From assembly GCA_934385225.1 (NCBI GenBank), contig CAKRPQ010000003.1, positions 1 to 58,405 on the forward strand: 58,405 bases of DNA, in the 5' to 3' direction. The notes under the pieces are model-generated. The model made no database searches, was not told the origin of the DNA, and saw only the letters and a list, made by a program, of their open reading frames with translations. Source of the stretch: an uncultured Eubacteriales bacterium. GTDB taxonomy: Bacteria; Bacillota; Clostridia; Oscillospirales; CAG-272. The translations under genes and the position numbers were made by a program. Every line of letters starts with the position of its first letter. Within the stretch, counting starts at the first letter, position 1. This document shows, piece by piece, positions 16,711 to 25,604 of this stretch.

Positions 16711-16794
16711 AATATTAAACAGGGTTTAATATTGCGCTATAATTACAGGTTGAAAAAACCTCTTGCCAAAAATAAGAAGGGGTGGTATTATAAT
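16711..16794 (+). promoter_or_regulatory. Promoter region of the S-layer gene
   Basis: A perfect 10-base inverted repeat AATATTAAAC / GTTTAATATT (16711-16733) overlaps a possible promoter TTAAAC-17-TATAAT (16715-16743). A second promoter lies downstream: TTGCCA at 16763, 17-base spacer, TATTAT at 16786 (or TATAAT at 16789). The inverted repeat could be an operator. Confidence 0.55.
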
Positions 16795-16925
16795 GGCACA
16801 GGGGAAAGTCCTCCCTTTGCCTTACATCATCAGTACCCGAGGGCATCTGATGACAGCTAAGTCGGGTGCGAGCGACCAACGGCATTGACGTGATGCTCGG
16901 TAAGCGGGGGATAGCTTTTCATCTG
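16795..16925 (+). ncRNA. Structured leader of the S-layer gene (unidentified)
   Basis: The untranslated leader contains three predicted stems. A long stem spans 16795-16821 (GGCA...TGCC with AGGGG/TCCCTT). The second is TCATCAG / CTGATGA (16827-16853), whose loop ACCCGA (16835-16840) is complementary to TCGGGT at 16862-16867, giving an H-type pseudoknot. The third is ACC...GCAT/ATGC...GGT (about 16875-16901). I could not match it to a riboswitch class I know. It ends about 35 bases before the start codon. Confidence 0.5.
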
Positions 16926-16960
16926 AAAAAATAATTATTTTTGAAGGAGAAAAAACAACC

Positions 16961-19900
16961 ATGAAGAATTTCAAGAGAATTCTTGCTCTGGTACTGACTG
17001 TTATCACGGTCGTAGCTTGTGTTGTTGTTCCTGCTAACGCAGCAGACGAAAAGGCAACTTACAGCACAACAGCTATCGAGCGCCTTAACAAGCTCGGCAT
17101 CTTCAAGGGTAGCACAAGCGGCGATATGCACGCCGACGATCAGGTTACCCGTGAGCAGATGGCTCTTTTCACCGGCCGTGTTCTTACCGGCAAGGTTGAC
17201 AAGAACTACTGGGAAACCTATGAGAATGACACAACATTCGAAGACATCGACACAGAGTCTGACGAGTACATCGGCGCTATCGCTTATGCTTACGAGAATG
17301 ACATCGTTGTCGGTAAATCCGACGTAAGATTTGACCCTAAGGGCAACGTTCTTTATCGCGATGCTCTTACAATGGTAGTTCGTTCGCTCGGCTACACAGG
17401 TCTTTCTTATCCTAACGGCTACATCAACAAGGCTATCAAGCTCGGTCTTACAGACGACATTGACGGCGTTGCATACGATGAGCCCGCAGTTCGCGGCGTT
17501 GTAGCTACAATCCTTTACAACGCACTCTATGCAGATAACTCTTCTATCGCTCAGAAGTTTGATCTCACATCAGGCGTTTACATGCTCGTTTCCGCAGGTC
17601 AGTTCAGAACTGCCGCAGGTACGGACCTCCCCGTTGCTTCTATCGCAGGCTACAAGGGCAGACTCCTTTCCTCCGAGCACGTTGCATTCGCGGCTCTTAA
17701 GTCCGATCTTACCGTAGACAACTCCAAGTACATCTACGCTAAGAAGACTCAGATCGACGAAGATGTTAAGGTCAACTACGCTAACTGCCTCGGTTACATG
17801 TATCAGATCACCTTCGAGGGTGACGAGATCGCATGGGTAACAGAACTCGAGTCCAAGACATTCCAGAACTACGGTGACACAAGAACAATCGGCAAGACAG
17901 TTATAGGCAACTATGACGTAACAAAGGCTGCTTACCTCACCCTCGGTTCTCAGGCTTATAACCTCGTTGACCACTGGAACGACGACAACAGCACTCCTGT
18001 TAACACGGAAGACCTCATTCTTTACACAGCAGCTAAGGCTGACCTCTACACATACGACTATCAGTATGATGTAAACGGCAACATCCTTAACGAGACCGGT
18101 ATCGAACTCTACAACGGACGCAACATCGGCAGAACAGCAGGCAAGTACTACAAGCAGATCTCTGCTAACGTATTCGTTGAAGCAACTGCTGAGGAGCTCT
18201 TCGACGCCAGATACAAGGTATCCTACACAACAACAACAAGTGCATACGACGTTCTTCTTAACAACGGTTCCGTAGGCACAAACAACGGTTCGGGTACAGG
18301 CCTTGGCACACCTGACACTGTTAAGACTCTCTCTGACAACTACTTCTGCCAGATCGTTGCATTCGATGCTAACGGCGACGGCGAATATGATGTAGCTGTT
18401 TACACACCTTACTACATCGGTTATGCAGGAAATGTTGATAAGAACAACAACAGATTCAGCATCACGGGCGGTAAGAGCGTTTCCGGTAAGATCACTGACT
18501 GGGCAGGCTCCGAGAACCTTTCTTCCTGGAACTGGTACCTCTACACGGTAAACGAGAATACTCAGGAAATCGCAATCGTTGAAAAGCTCACATCTCTCAG
18601 CAACCAGAAGGTAACTTGGGCTTCCAAGGGTGCTCCTTCCGACGGTATCTACAAGGATTCTTCCGTTAAGGTTGGCGACGCTACCTACAAGGTAGGCGGC
18701 TGGAACGCAAATAACCTCTACGGTATCGACGTTGTTTGCGGCGACGGCGTTTCCAACGGCGGCTTCGACAACGTTCCCGGAAAGACATTCAACAACAACT
18801 TCGGTCTTGCTACAACAGGTTATTTTGCAAGATACAACAATGGTTGGAACGACCTTCTCACCATTGCTATGGACAGCCGTTACGCAGGCTTCAAGGGCTT
18901 CGTTCTTGCAGGCCACGTAGTATTCGGTTATCCGACACCTAAGGCAGCTGCTTCCAACTACGCATTTGTTGCATTCGATCCTTTCGTAAGCACATTCGCA
19001 GTTGAGAACGACAACATCGTTGTTAAGGCTCTTACAGATACGACAGGCGTTTACTCCGACGTTAAGATCAAGTCCATCGACGGCGAGATCTTCACACAGC
19101 TCGAGTACAATGCATTCTGCAACTACATCGACCTTCTCTACGCCGGTTCTACACTTTCCGGTAACAACGAGAACCTCCTTATCAAGTACAGCTACTTCTT
19201 CAACGACGCTATGAAGGCTAAGTTCGAAGCAACAGCCGGCTTCAAGGCTGAACTCCGCAAGCTCGTATTCACACAGCTTTGCACATATAACTCGCTCCAC
19301 ACATCCGGTTTCGGAATAGGTGCTAATACTCATGTAAATGAGACGGCTGAGTGTGCTTACGGTCATGCAGACACATTCCTCTACTCGCTCTCGAAGAAGA
19401 ACGACGACGGTACAGTTGAACTCTCCGTAGTTGATCCTGTCGATATGTACGGCAGAGCAGTTGATAATGTTGTAACATTCAAGTTCGGCGTATCCAGCGC
19501 TAAGATCAGCACTGTTAAGAACGGCGAAGTTGCTCTCAACACTGTTCTTGCAACAACCGACAAGACTGTATTCACATTCGTTGCAGCAGACGGTATCTAC
19601 ACTTACGTTGGTAAGCCCGCTGACGGCGACAGCCTCGTTCTCACATCGACAACATCTATCTACGCTGCAAACGCAAGCGCAGTTATGATCATTGATATGA
19701 GCCGTCCTGTTGACCAGATCGCTAAGGGTAATTACAGCTGGACGGGTAGCGCTAAGTGCTCCGAGAACCACACGTTCGAGCGCACACACATCGATACATG
19801 GGCATTTGCCGAGGCTGATTCCTCTGTAATCGGTGCATTCAGATACGATCACACTTACCTTATCACGGCTAACACCAAGAATAAGGAAATCTTCACCGAC

Positions 19901-20422
19901 GACAAGGGCAACATCATGTACAGCTACACAGGTCTCTACGATCTCGAAGCTCAGAAGGAAGTTGACGCAATCTTCGTTGGTAAGGATGCAGAAGTATTCA
20001 ACGCAGCAATCGTTAAGACCGGTTCCGAAGATGCAGCCGCTAACCTCGGTATGATCATATGCAAGAACGACGACGAGGCTCCCGTTGCTTACACAATCGA
20101 CGAGTACATGGCTACTATGGCAGGCAACGTATTCAACCTCTCCGGTTCTGCTAACTCCTTCGCACAGGGCGTATTCACCTCTGTTGATAAGGATAACAAC
20201 AGCGAGTGGGCACACGTATCTATCGATGGCGTTCCTTACACCGTAAGAGGCGTTAAGTTCATCATCGTTAACTGCGAGCGCAGCGCAACAACAGGTAAGA
20301 TCGTTAAGTGCACGGTTACCGATAACTTCGCAAGCCTTGTAAACGGTTCTACCGCATTCTATAACTACAACGCTAAGACCGGTGAACTCACAGGTTACGC
20401 ATTCAGCGTAGTTGTTAAGTAA
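16961..20422 (+). CDS. S-layer homology domain protein, probable major surface protein
   Basis: A 1153-residue exported protein. Signal peptide about residues 1-28 (cleavage after PANAA). Two to three N-terminal SLH repeats (about 35-185: IERLNKLGIFKGS, VTREQMALFTGRVL; AYAYENDIVVGKSDVRFDP; INKAIKLGLTDD) would bind secondary wall polymer. The remaining 950 residues are rich in Asn, Thr and aromatics with no family I recognise. Codon use is sharply different from neighbours (AAG, CTC/CTT and GCT preferred, rare codons absent), as in very highly expressed genes. It has its own promoter region, structured leader and strong terminator. It may be the major S-layer protein. Confidence 0.85.
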   Translation: MKNFKRILALVLTVITVVACVVVPANAADEKATYSTTAIERLNKLGIFKGSTSGDMHADDQVTREQMALFTGRVLTGKVDKNYWETYENDTTFEDIDTESDEYIGAIAYAYENDIVVGKSDVRFDPKGNVLYRDALTMVVRSLGYTGLSYPNGYINKAIKLGLTDDIDGVAYDEPAVRGVVATILYNALYADNSSIAQKFDLTSGVYMLVSAGQFRTAAGTDLPVASIAGYKGRLLSSEHVAFAALKSDLTVDNSKYIYAKKTQIDEDVKVNYANCLGYMYQITFEGDEIAWVTELESKTFQNYGDTRTIGKTVIGNYDVTKAAYLTLGSQAYNLVDHWNDDNSTPVNTEDLILYTAAKADLYTYDYQYDVNGNILNETGIELYNGRNIGRTAGKYYKQISANVFVEATAEELFDARYKVSYTTTTSAYDVLLNNGSVGTNNGSGTGLGTPDTVKTLSDNYFCQIVAFDANGDGEYDVAVYTPYYIGYAGNVDKNNNRFSITGGKSVSGKITDWAGSENLSSWNWYLYTVNENTQEIAIVEKLTSLSNQKVTWASKGAPSDGIYKDSSVKVGDATYKVGGWNANNLYGIDVVCGDGVSNGGFDNVPGKTFNNNFGLATTGYFARYNNGWNDLLTIAMDSRYAGFKGFVLAGHVVFGYPTPKAAASNYAFVAFDPFVSTFAVENDNIVVKALTDTTGVYSDVKIKSIDGEIFTQLEYNAFCNYIDLLYAGSTLSGNNENLLIKYSYFFNDAMKAKFEATAGFKAELRKLVFTQLCTYNSLHTSGFGIGANTHVNETAECAYGHADTFLYSLSKKNDDGTVELSVVDPVDMYGRAVDNVVTFKFGVSSAKISTVKNGEVALNTVLATTDKTVFTFVAADGIYTYVGKPADGDSLVLTSTTSIYAANASAVMIIDMSRPVDQIAKGNYSWTGSAKCSENHTFERTHIDTWAFAEADSSVIGAFRYDHTYLITANTKNKEIFTDDKGNIMYSYTGLYDLEAQKEVDAIFVGKDAEVFNAAIVKTGSEDAAANLGMIICKNDDEAPVAYTIDEYMATMAGNVFNLSGSANSFAQGVFTSVDKDNNSEWAHVSIDGVPYTVRGVKFIIVNCERSATTGKIVKCTVTDNFASLVNGSTAFYNYNAKTGELTGYAFSVVVK

Positions 20423-20467
20423 TAGAACAACAAAATAAACGCAAAGAAGTAATTCTGCGGTTATACG

Positions 20468-20502
20468 GGGCAGTCCCTTCGGGGACTGCCCTTGTTGTTT
20501 TT
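20468..20502 (+). terminator. Terminator of the S-layer gene
   Basis: GGGCAGTCCC - TTCG - GGGACTGCCC, a perfect 10-bp stem with the very stable UUCG tetraloop, followed by a T-rich tract. The stem shares GGGACTGCCCC with the terminator at 22108. Confidence 0.92.
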
Positions 20503-20514
20503 GGGGGAAAGGGG

Positions 20515-21140
20515 GTGTATGCCTTTTGCCGAAAGTTTTCGTCTCGCTGTTTTGTGAAAGTTTTGATCAAACTTTTTCTTGACTTCGTGAGCAGCACGAA
20601 TGTCTGGTTGCAGGTTTCCAAAGGCGGAGCCTTGGTCGCCGCTCGCAAGCGGCGAAACATTCCCGGCGCTTCTTTTTCCGCAAAGCGAGAAGCCGTAGGC
20701 TTCTATTTTTTCATTGCGCCTGTTGCATCAAGAAAAAGGGCGTTAATGGGGACTGCATATCTTCACCTCGGCGGAAAGATAAACAACCCTTCCGTCGGAG
20801 GGCTTGCGCACCTCCGCCACCTCCCCTTACACAGGGGAGGCTAAAAAGAGAGAGCGCCTGTGGCATCAAAGAAAAAGCGGAGAACGGTGATGAATATCTT
20901 CACGGCTTAAAAGGCAAATGTAGCCGTGAAGCCGTGCAGTTCCCATTAACGCCTTTTCTTTTGGTGTTGCAGGCACAAAAGATAAAGGCAGAGAAAGCCT
21001 ACGGCTTCTAGCGAAAAGAAAAGTGCCGATAAGGAGTTTCGCCGTCTGCGGACGGCGACCGCCGACGTCGGCGGCTCACTGCACGCAGACATTCGTGCTC
21101 CGCACGAAGTCAAGAAAAAGGCGAGACGAAAACTTTCACC
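20515..21140. repeat. Composite intergenic repeat, copy C plus inverted copy C'
   Basis: No gene is seen between 20423 and 21249. Copy C (20520-20843) has GAAAGTTTTCGTCTCGC, the hairpin CGCCGCT-CGCA-AGCGGCG (20637-20654), the TTTTTTCATTG module, ACTGCATATCTTCACC and the CACCTCCCCTTACACAGGGGAGG-type end. It is followed head-on by an inverted partial copy (20850-21140) with CGCCGTC-TGCG-GACGGCG (21040-21057) and GGCGAGACGAAAACTTTC. The opposed copies could fold into a very large hairpin. Confidence 0.8.
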
Positions 21141-21191
21141 CGACTTTGCCTTTCAAGCTATGCTTCGGCGGCTAAAAAGACCGCGCTCCTC

Positions 21192-21220
21192 TTGACAAAC
21201 GGAGGAAAATCGGCTATTAT
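21192..21220 (+). promoter_or_regulatory. Promoter of an AraC-family regulator
   Basis: TTGACA (21192-21197), 17-base spacer, TATTAT (21215-21220), immediately downstream of the repeat region. Confidence 0.8.
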
Positions 21221-21249
21221 ATTAAAAAACGAAAGGACGCGGTAAAAAT

Positions 21250-22095
21250 ATGGAAAGAGTGTGCTTAAACCGTTTTCTGCTCTCCGAATTTGTGGTTCAG
21301 AAAAGGCATTTTGAATGTACCCACGTCTGCGATGCGAGAAACGGCAGAGAACGTTCGTCGTTTTACTTCGTTCTGGGCGGCAGAGTGAATATTTCTTCGG
21401 CGGGCAGAGATTTTTCCGCGCATACGGGCGACATTGTCTACTTTCCCGATGGCGTGAAGCACTTCTCCGAATGGACGGGAACGCCCGATATAACGTACAT
21501 CGACGTTTCGTTTCGCTTTTCGCCCTTGCGCGAAATGCGAATGGACAAAAATTTCGGTATTCACCTGTTTTCGGGCGAAAAAAGCGCGGAGACGTTCGCT
21601 CTCGGCAGCGAAATATACGAAAAATTTACTTCGTCAGACGAGAACAGACTGCTCACGATAGCGGATTTTTACGTTCTCTGGAACAGGCTTCTCCCTGCAA
21701 TGAAGCCGAACGAAAAAACGCTGTTTTCACCGCAGATAACGCTCGCCGTGGAGTTCATCGAACGGGAATACAGACGTGATTTCGATATGGCGGAGCTTTG
21801 CGCGGCGGTAAACATGAGCGAGTCGAGGCTCTACCATAAGTTCCGCGAGGAGGTGCATACGTCGCCCGTCGCTTACCGGAACGGACTTCGCGTCGGAAAG
21901 GCGATGGAGTACCTGAAAGATTCCGTCTATAACGTCGGCGAGATCGGCGAAATGCTCGGTTTCGGTTCGGGCGCGTATTTCAGAAAGACTTTTGCCGCCG
22001 TGACGGGCGTTTCCCCAAAGGATTACCGCAAGATGTGGCGAGTTGGCGACGAAACAATCGCGGACAAAAAACAAACGCCGAACAACGAAAAGTAA
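21250..22095 (+). CDS. AraC-family transcriptional regulator
   Basis: A 281-residue regulator. The N-terminal cupin-type sensor domain (FYFVLGGRVNISS, TGDIVYFPDGVKH) is followed by a C-terminal AraC double helix-turn-helix (about residues 165-260: FDMAELCAAVNMSESRLYHKF, and VGEIGEMLGFGSGAYFRKTFAAVTGVSPKDYRK). Such proteins usually sense a sugar or glycoside and switch on nearby catabolic genes. No target operon lies next to it, since it is bounded by repeats upstream and a convergent ATPase gene downstream. Confidence 0.88.
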   Translation: MERVCLNRFLLSEFVVQKRHFECTHVCDARNGRERSSFYFVLGGRVNISSAGRDFSAHTGDIVYFPDGVKHFSEWTGTPDITYIDVSFRFSPLREMRMDKNFGIHLFSGEKSAETFALGSEIYEKFTSSDENRLLTIADFYVLWNRLLPAMKPNEKTLFSPQITLAVEFIEREYRRDFDMAELCAAVNMSESRLYHKFREEVHTSPVAYRNGLRVGKAMEYLKDSVYNVGEIGEMLGFGSGAYFRKTFAAVTGVSPKDYRKMWRVGDETIADKKQTPNNEK

Positions 22096-22107
22096 TTTAA
22101 TATAAAA

Positions 22108-22146
22108 AGGGACTGCCCCAAAGCATTGCGCTTTGGGGCAGTCCCT
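22108..22146. terminator. Bidirectional terminator
   Basis: A 17-bp near-perfect stem, AGGGACTGCCCCAAAGC with its complement GCTTTGGGGCAGTCCCT, flanked by A-rich and T-rich tracts. It serves both the AraC gene and the convergent P-type ATPase gene. Confidence 0.9.
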
Positions 22147-22161
22147 GTATTATTTTATTTG

Positions 22162-24804
22162 TTATTTTGATTCCGCTTTTTTCTTCGCTCTTGCGCGGCC
22201 GATGAGTTTTACAAGCTCAACTATCGGTATCACAAGCGCTCCGAGGCCTGTCGCAACGAGGTATTCGGGAAGCTCAACGCTCGTAAAGTCGAAAGCATTC
22301 GCAAGGAACGGGATCTCGCAGACGGCAGTCGTCAGAACGAGCGAAACGCCTGCTGCGGCAAAGAGAAGAACGTTCTTTGTGCCGAGCCTAAAAATGCTCT
22401 TTTTCTGCGAACGCATATTGAGGCTGTGGAAAATCTCAGCCATCGACATCGTAAGGAACGCCATTGTCGTGCCGTCGGCACTGTTCGTTATTTCCCATCT
22501 GCCGCTCTCCATAAAGTGACCGATGAAGTAGGAGGCGAGAACGAGAACGGTAACAAGCACGCCCTGGTAGGCAATATCAAAGCCCATACCGCCCGAAAAA
22601 ATACCGTCCTTTGCACTTCTCGGCTTGCGCTCCATAATATCGGGTTCGCCCTTTTCCATGCCGAGCGCAAGCGCGGGGAAACAGTCGGTTACAAGGTTTA
22701 TCCAGAGCAGATGAACGGGTTTCAGTATCGTGAAGCCCATAAGCGTAGCAAAGAAAATGCTGAGAACTTCGCTCATGTTCGAGCCGAGCAGGAACTGTAT
22801 CGCTTTTCTGATGTTGTCGTATATGCGACGTCCTTCTTCGACAGCGCCTACAATCGTCGCAAAGTTGTCGTCGGCGAGAACCATGTCGGCGACGTTCTTT
22901 GTTACGTCCGTGCCCGTTATGCCCATGCCGATTCCGATGTCGGCGGCTTTTATCGACGGTGCGTCGTTCACGCCGTCGCCCGTCATTGCCGTAACGTAGC
23001 CCGCCGCACGCCATGCGTTGACGATTCGCGTCTTGTGTTCGGGCTGTACGCGCGCATAAACGCCGATGTGCGTGAGACGGTCGGCAAATTCAGAGTCCGA
23101 CAGCTTGTCAAGCTCCGCGCCTGTTATCGCTTCGCTTCTGTCTTTTACGATTCCCAGTTCTTTTGCAATAGCGACGGCGGTGTCGATGTGGTCGCCCGTT
23201 ATCATTATCGGACGTATGCCCGATTTTTTACATTTTACGATCGCGTCCCTGACTTCGGGACGGACGGGGTCAATCATGCCGACAAGTCCGACAAAACAGA
23301 GGTCGCTTTCCATGTCCGACGGCTCGTAGTCGGTCGGTTTTTCGCTATACAGACGCTTCGCCGCCGCGAGAACGCGGAGCGCTTCGTCTGCCATCGATTT
23401 GTTGGCGTCGAGAATTTCGGAGCGGAGTGTGTCCGTCATCGGTATCGCCTTGCCGTCCCGCATTATCGACGTGCATCTTGAAATTACAACGTCGGGCGCG
23501 CCCGTCGTGTACTGAACGTAAGTGCCTCCGTCCTCGTGGACCGTCGTCATCATTTTTCTGCCCGAGTCGAACGGAATTTCGCCGATGCGCGGGTATTTTT
23601 TCTCGGATTCGTACTTCGGCAGACCGAGCTTTGCCGCATAGTTTACGACTGCCGTCTGCGTCGGGTCGCCGACGGATTCCGTCTCACCCTCCGCGAGCTT
23701 CGCGTCGGTGCAGAGCGAGAATGCCTCGGCAGTTTCCTTATCGTCGTCGCCGAACGCGGAAACGACTGTCATCTTGTTCTGCGTGAGCGTGCCCGTCTTG
23801 TCGGAGCAGATTATCTGCGCACAGCCGAGCGTTTCGACGGCGGTCAGTTTGCGTATAATCGCATTGCGCTTCGACATATTCGTCACGCCTATCGAAAGGA
23901 CGACGGTGACGACGGCGGCAAGTCCTTCGGGAATAGCCGCAACGGCAAGCGAAACGGCGATCATAAACGAATTTAAGGCGAACTCAAAGTTAAGTGACCC
24001 CGCACGCAGAAGCTGAACGCCGAAAACGACGACGCAGATGCCGAGAACGAGCCATGTGAGTATCTTCGAGAGCTGTCCGAGCTTTATCTGTAAAGGCGTT
24101 TCGCCGTCCTCTGAGTCGCGGAGAACGCCCGCGATCTTGCCCATTTCGGTGTTCATACCGACGGCGGTCACAACGGCACTGCCGCGTCCGTAAACGACTG
24201 TACTGCCCATGTAAGCCATATTTTTGCGGTCGCCGAGCGGAACGTTTTCGCCGTCAAGAGCGTCCGCTGTTTTGAGAACGGGAACACTTTCGCCCGTGAG
24301 CGCAGCCTCTTCGATTTTGAGGCTCGCGCAGGAGATTATGCGAACGTCCGCGGGAACGGCATCGCCCGCGTCAAGCAGAATGACGTCGCCGACGGTCAGC
24401 TCTTCGCTCGGAACGGTACGGACTTTGCCGTCGCGAAGGACTTTCGACGTTGCCGCCGACATTTCGCGCAGGGCTTCGATTGCTTTTTCCGCCTTGCTTT
24501 CCTGAACGACGCCGAGAACGGCGTTCACAATGACGACGGCGAGAATGATGATGACGTCTGTAAAGCCTTCGCCCTCGTAGAACGCAAGCGCACCGCTTAT
24601 CGCGGCGGCGACGATAAGAATTATCGTCATCGGGTCGCCGAGCTGTTCCAGAAAGCGGCGTAGGATAGACTTCCCTTTTGCCGCTTCAAGACGGTTTCGC
24701 CCGTTCTTTTCGAGCCTTTCGGCAGCCTCCGCCGATGAAAGACCGTTTTCGTTCGAGCCGAGCTCCGAAAGGACTTTTTCTTTGTCTTCGTTAAAGAATT
24801 TCAT
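22162..24804 (-). CDS. P-type cation ATPase (Ca2+/Mn2+ type, P2A/P2B)
   Basis: An 880-residue membrane pump. Cytoplasmic N-terminal region, actuator loop with LTGES, M4 ion-site motif AAIPEGLAAVV, phosphorylation site DKTGTLT, hinge TGDGVNDAPS, and M6 motif NLVTD (site II Asn/Asp; followed by CFPALALG). This is the SERCA-like class that moves Ca2+ and in several bacteria Mn2+. The Mn2+ riboswitch upstream makes manganese export likely. The start is ATG at 24804 with GGAGG; an in-frame extension to 24939 would run through the riboswitch. Confidence 0.9.
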   Translation of the reverse strand: MKFFNEDKEKVLSELGSNENGLSSAEAAERLEKNGRNRLEAAKGKSILRRFLEQLGDPMTIILIVAAAISGALAFYEGEGFTDVIIILAVVIVNAVLGVVQESKAEKAIEALREMSAATSKVLRDGKVRTVPSEELTVGDVILLDAGDAVPADVRIISCASLKIEEAALTGESVPVLKTADALDGENVPLGDRKNMAYMGSTVVYGRGSAVVTAVGMNTEMGKIAGVLRDSEDGETPLQIKLGQLSKILTWLVLGICVVVFGVQLLRAGSLNFEFALNSFMIAVSLAVAAIPEGLAAVVTVVLSIGVTNMSKRNAIIRKLTAVETLGCAQIICSDKTGTLTQNKMTVVSAFGDDDKETAEAFSLCTDAKLAEGETESVGDPTQTAVVNYAAKLGLPKYESEKKYPRIGEIPFDSGRKMMTTVHEDGGTYVQYTTGAPDVVISRCTSIMRDGKAIPMTDTLRSEILDANKSMADEALRVLAAAKRLYSEKPTDYEPSDMESDLCFVGLVGMIDPVRPEVRDAIVKCKKSGIRPIMITGDHIDTAVAIAKELGIVKDRSEAITGAELDKLSDSEFADRLTHIGVYARVQPEHKTRIVNAWRAAGYVTAMTGDGVNDAPSIKAADIGIGMGITGTDVTKNVADMVLADDNFATIVGAVEEGRRIYDNIRKAIQFLLGSNMSEVLSIFFATLMGFTILKPVHLLWINLVTDCFPALALGMEKGEPDIMERKPRSAKDGIFSGGMGFDIAYQGVLVTVLVLASYFIGHFMESGRWEITNSADGTTMAFLTMSMAEIFHSLNMRSQKKSIFRLGTKNVLLFAAAGVSLVLTTAVCEIPFLANAFDFTSVELPEYLVATGLGALVIPIVELVKLIGRARAKKKAESK

Positions 24805-24864
24805 GTTTTTCCTCCGTGTTTTTTTGCAAAAAAGAGAGGCTCTGATACGCCCGCGCAAAAAAAA

Positions 24865-24975
24865 TCGTGCCGAGCGTACCTGAGTCTCGCAATCAAAGGC
24901 AAGCCAGACCGTAAGGTCGCGTTTGTTGACTTGCTTCACGTTTCCGTGTTGCTACTCCCTCGTGAGGATCGCTTT
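24865..24975 (-). promoter_or_regulatory. yybP-ykoY manganese riboswitch
   Basis: Minus-strand leader with the conserved core of this class. GGGAGTAGC appears after CCTCACGA (about 24950-24962), then GTCAACA (24924-24930), a GGTCTGGCTTGCC segment, and TTGCGAGACTCAGG (about 24880-24893). A T tract (24858-24865) follows a GC-rich segment, suggesting transcription-termination control. A promoter TTGAAT-17-CATTAT lies at 24991-25019. Bound Mn2+ should raise expression of the pump. Confidence 0.85.
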
Positions 24976-25044
24976 CTTGTTACTACTATGATAATGCTTA
25001 AATGTAAACTGTAATTCAACAATTTGTGTATTTTTGTAAAATTT

Positions 25045-25557
25045 TTATTTTCTGCCCTTAACGATGTCGGCGACAGACTTGTCGGAGTCGATGGCGAGGG
25101 CAAAGACGCAGAAGAAGATGCCGCCGATGAAGCCCTGCATGAGGTTGGACGGAACTTCGGAAAGAGGCGCGACGAGGTTGCCCGCGAGGATAGCACCGCC
25201 GAGCCAGTAGCCGGCAGCGTTGATGAGAATAGCGCAGACGAGGGCGATAATGTTGCGGACTGAAAGGATTTTCGCGCTCTTGTTTGTGAACGCGAGGGTC
25301 ATAAGAGCCTTTATGATGAATGTTATCGGCATCCAGGAGACGTAACCGCCGGCAAGGTCGGCGAGGCCCGCGCCGAGACCCGCGGCGATGGCGGAATAGG
25401 GGAGCGGAAGAATTGCGGCGGCGAGACAGACGGCGGAATCGCCGAGATGGACGTAGCCTGTTGCCGTCGGGAGTTTCAGAAATGATGTCAGGACGAAAAC
25501 GAGCGCAGCGCAGAGCGCGGTTCTTGTTAAAGTGAGGATAGTTTTGTTTGTTTTCAT
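25045..25557 (-). CDS. ECF transporter S component
   Basis: A 170-residue integral membrane protein with about five to six helices, the size and layout of ECF (energy-coupling factor) substrate-binding subunits. The stretch GYVHLGDSAVCLAAAIL after the first helix is typical of the subgroup related to HmpT/ThiW-like S components, which bind vitamins or their precursors. It needs the shared ECF module (EcfA, A', T), which is not in the window. Substrate is undetermined. ATG at 25557 has AAAGGAG. Confidence 0.75.
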   Translation of the reverse strand: MKTNKTILTLTRTALCAALVFVLTSFLKLPTATGYVHLGDSAVCLAAAILPLPYSAIAAGLGAGLADLAGGYVSWMPITFIIKALMTLAFTNKSAKILSVRNIIALVCAILINAAGYWLGGAILAGNLVAPLSEVPSNLMQGFIGGIFFCVFALAIDSDKSVADIVKGRK

Positions 25558-25604
25558 GGTGTTCTCCTTTATGTTGTAAATTTTGTTTTTGTAAAGTTTA
25601 GGCT

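Noticed and set aside
16795..16925. RNase P RNA, because of GGGGAAAGTCC
   Set aside because: Too short, and the other universally conserved RNase P segments are absent.
17570..20215. An 881-codon open frame antisense to the S-layer gene
   Set aside because: It is a by-product of strong codon bias in the sense gene. It has no ribosome site, no recognisable domain and an odd Cys/Val-rich composition.
24805..24939. In-frame N-terminal extension of the P-type ATPase
   Set aside because: It runs through the Mn2+ riboswitch and lacks a ribosome site.
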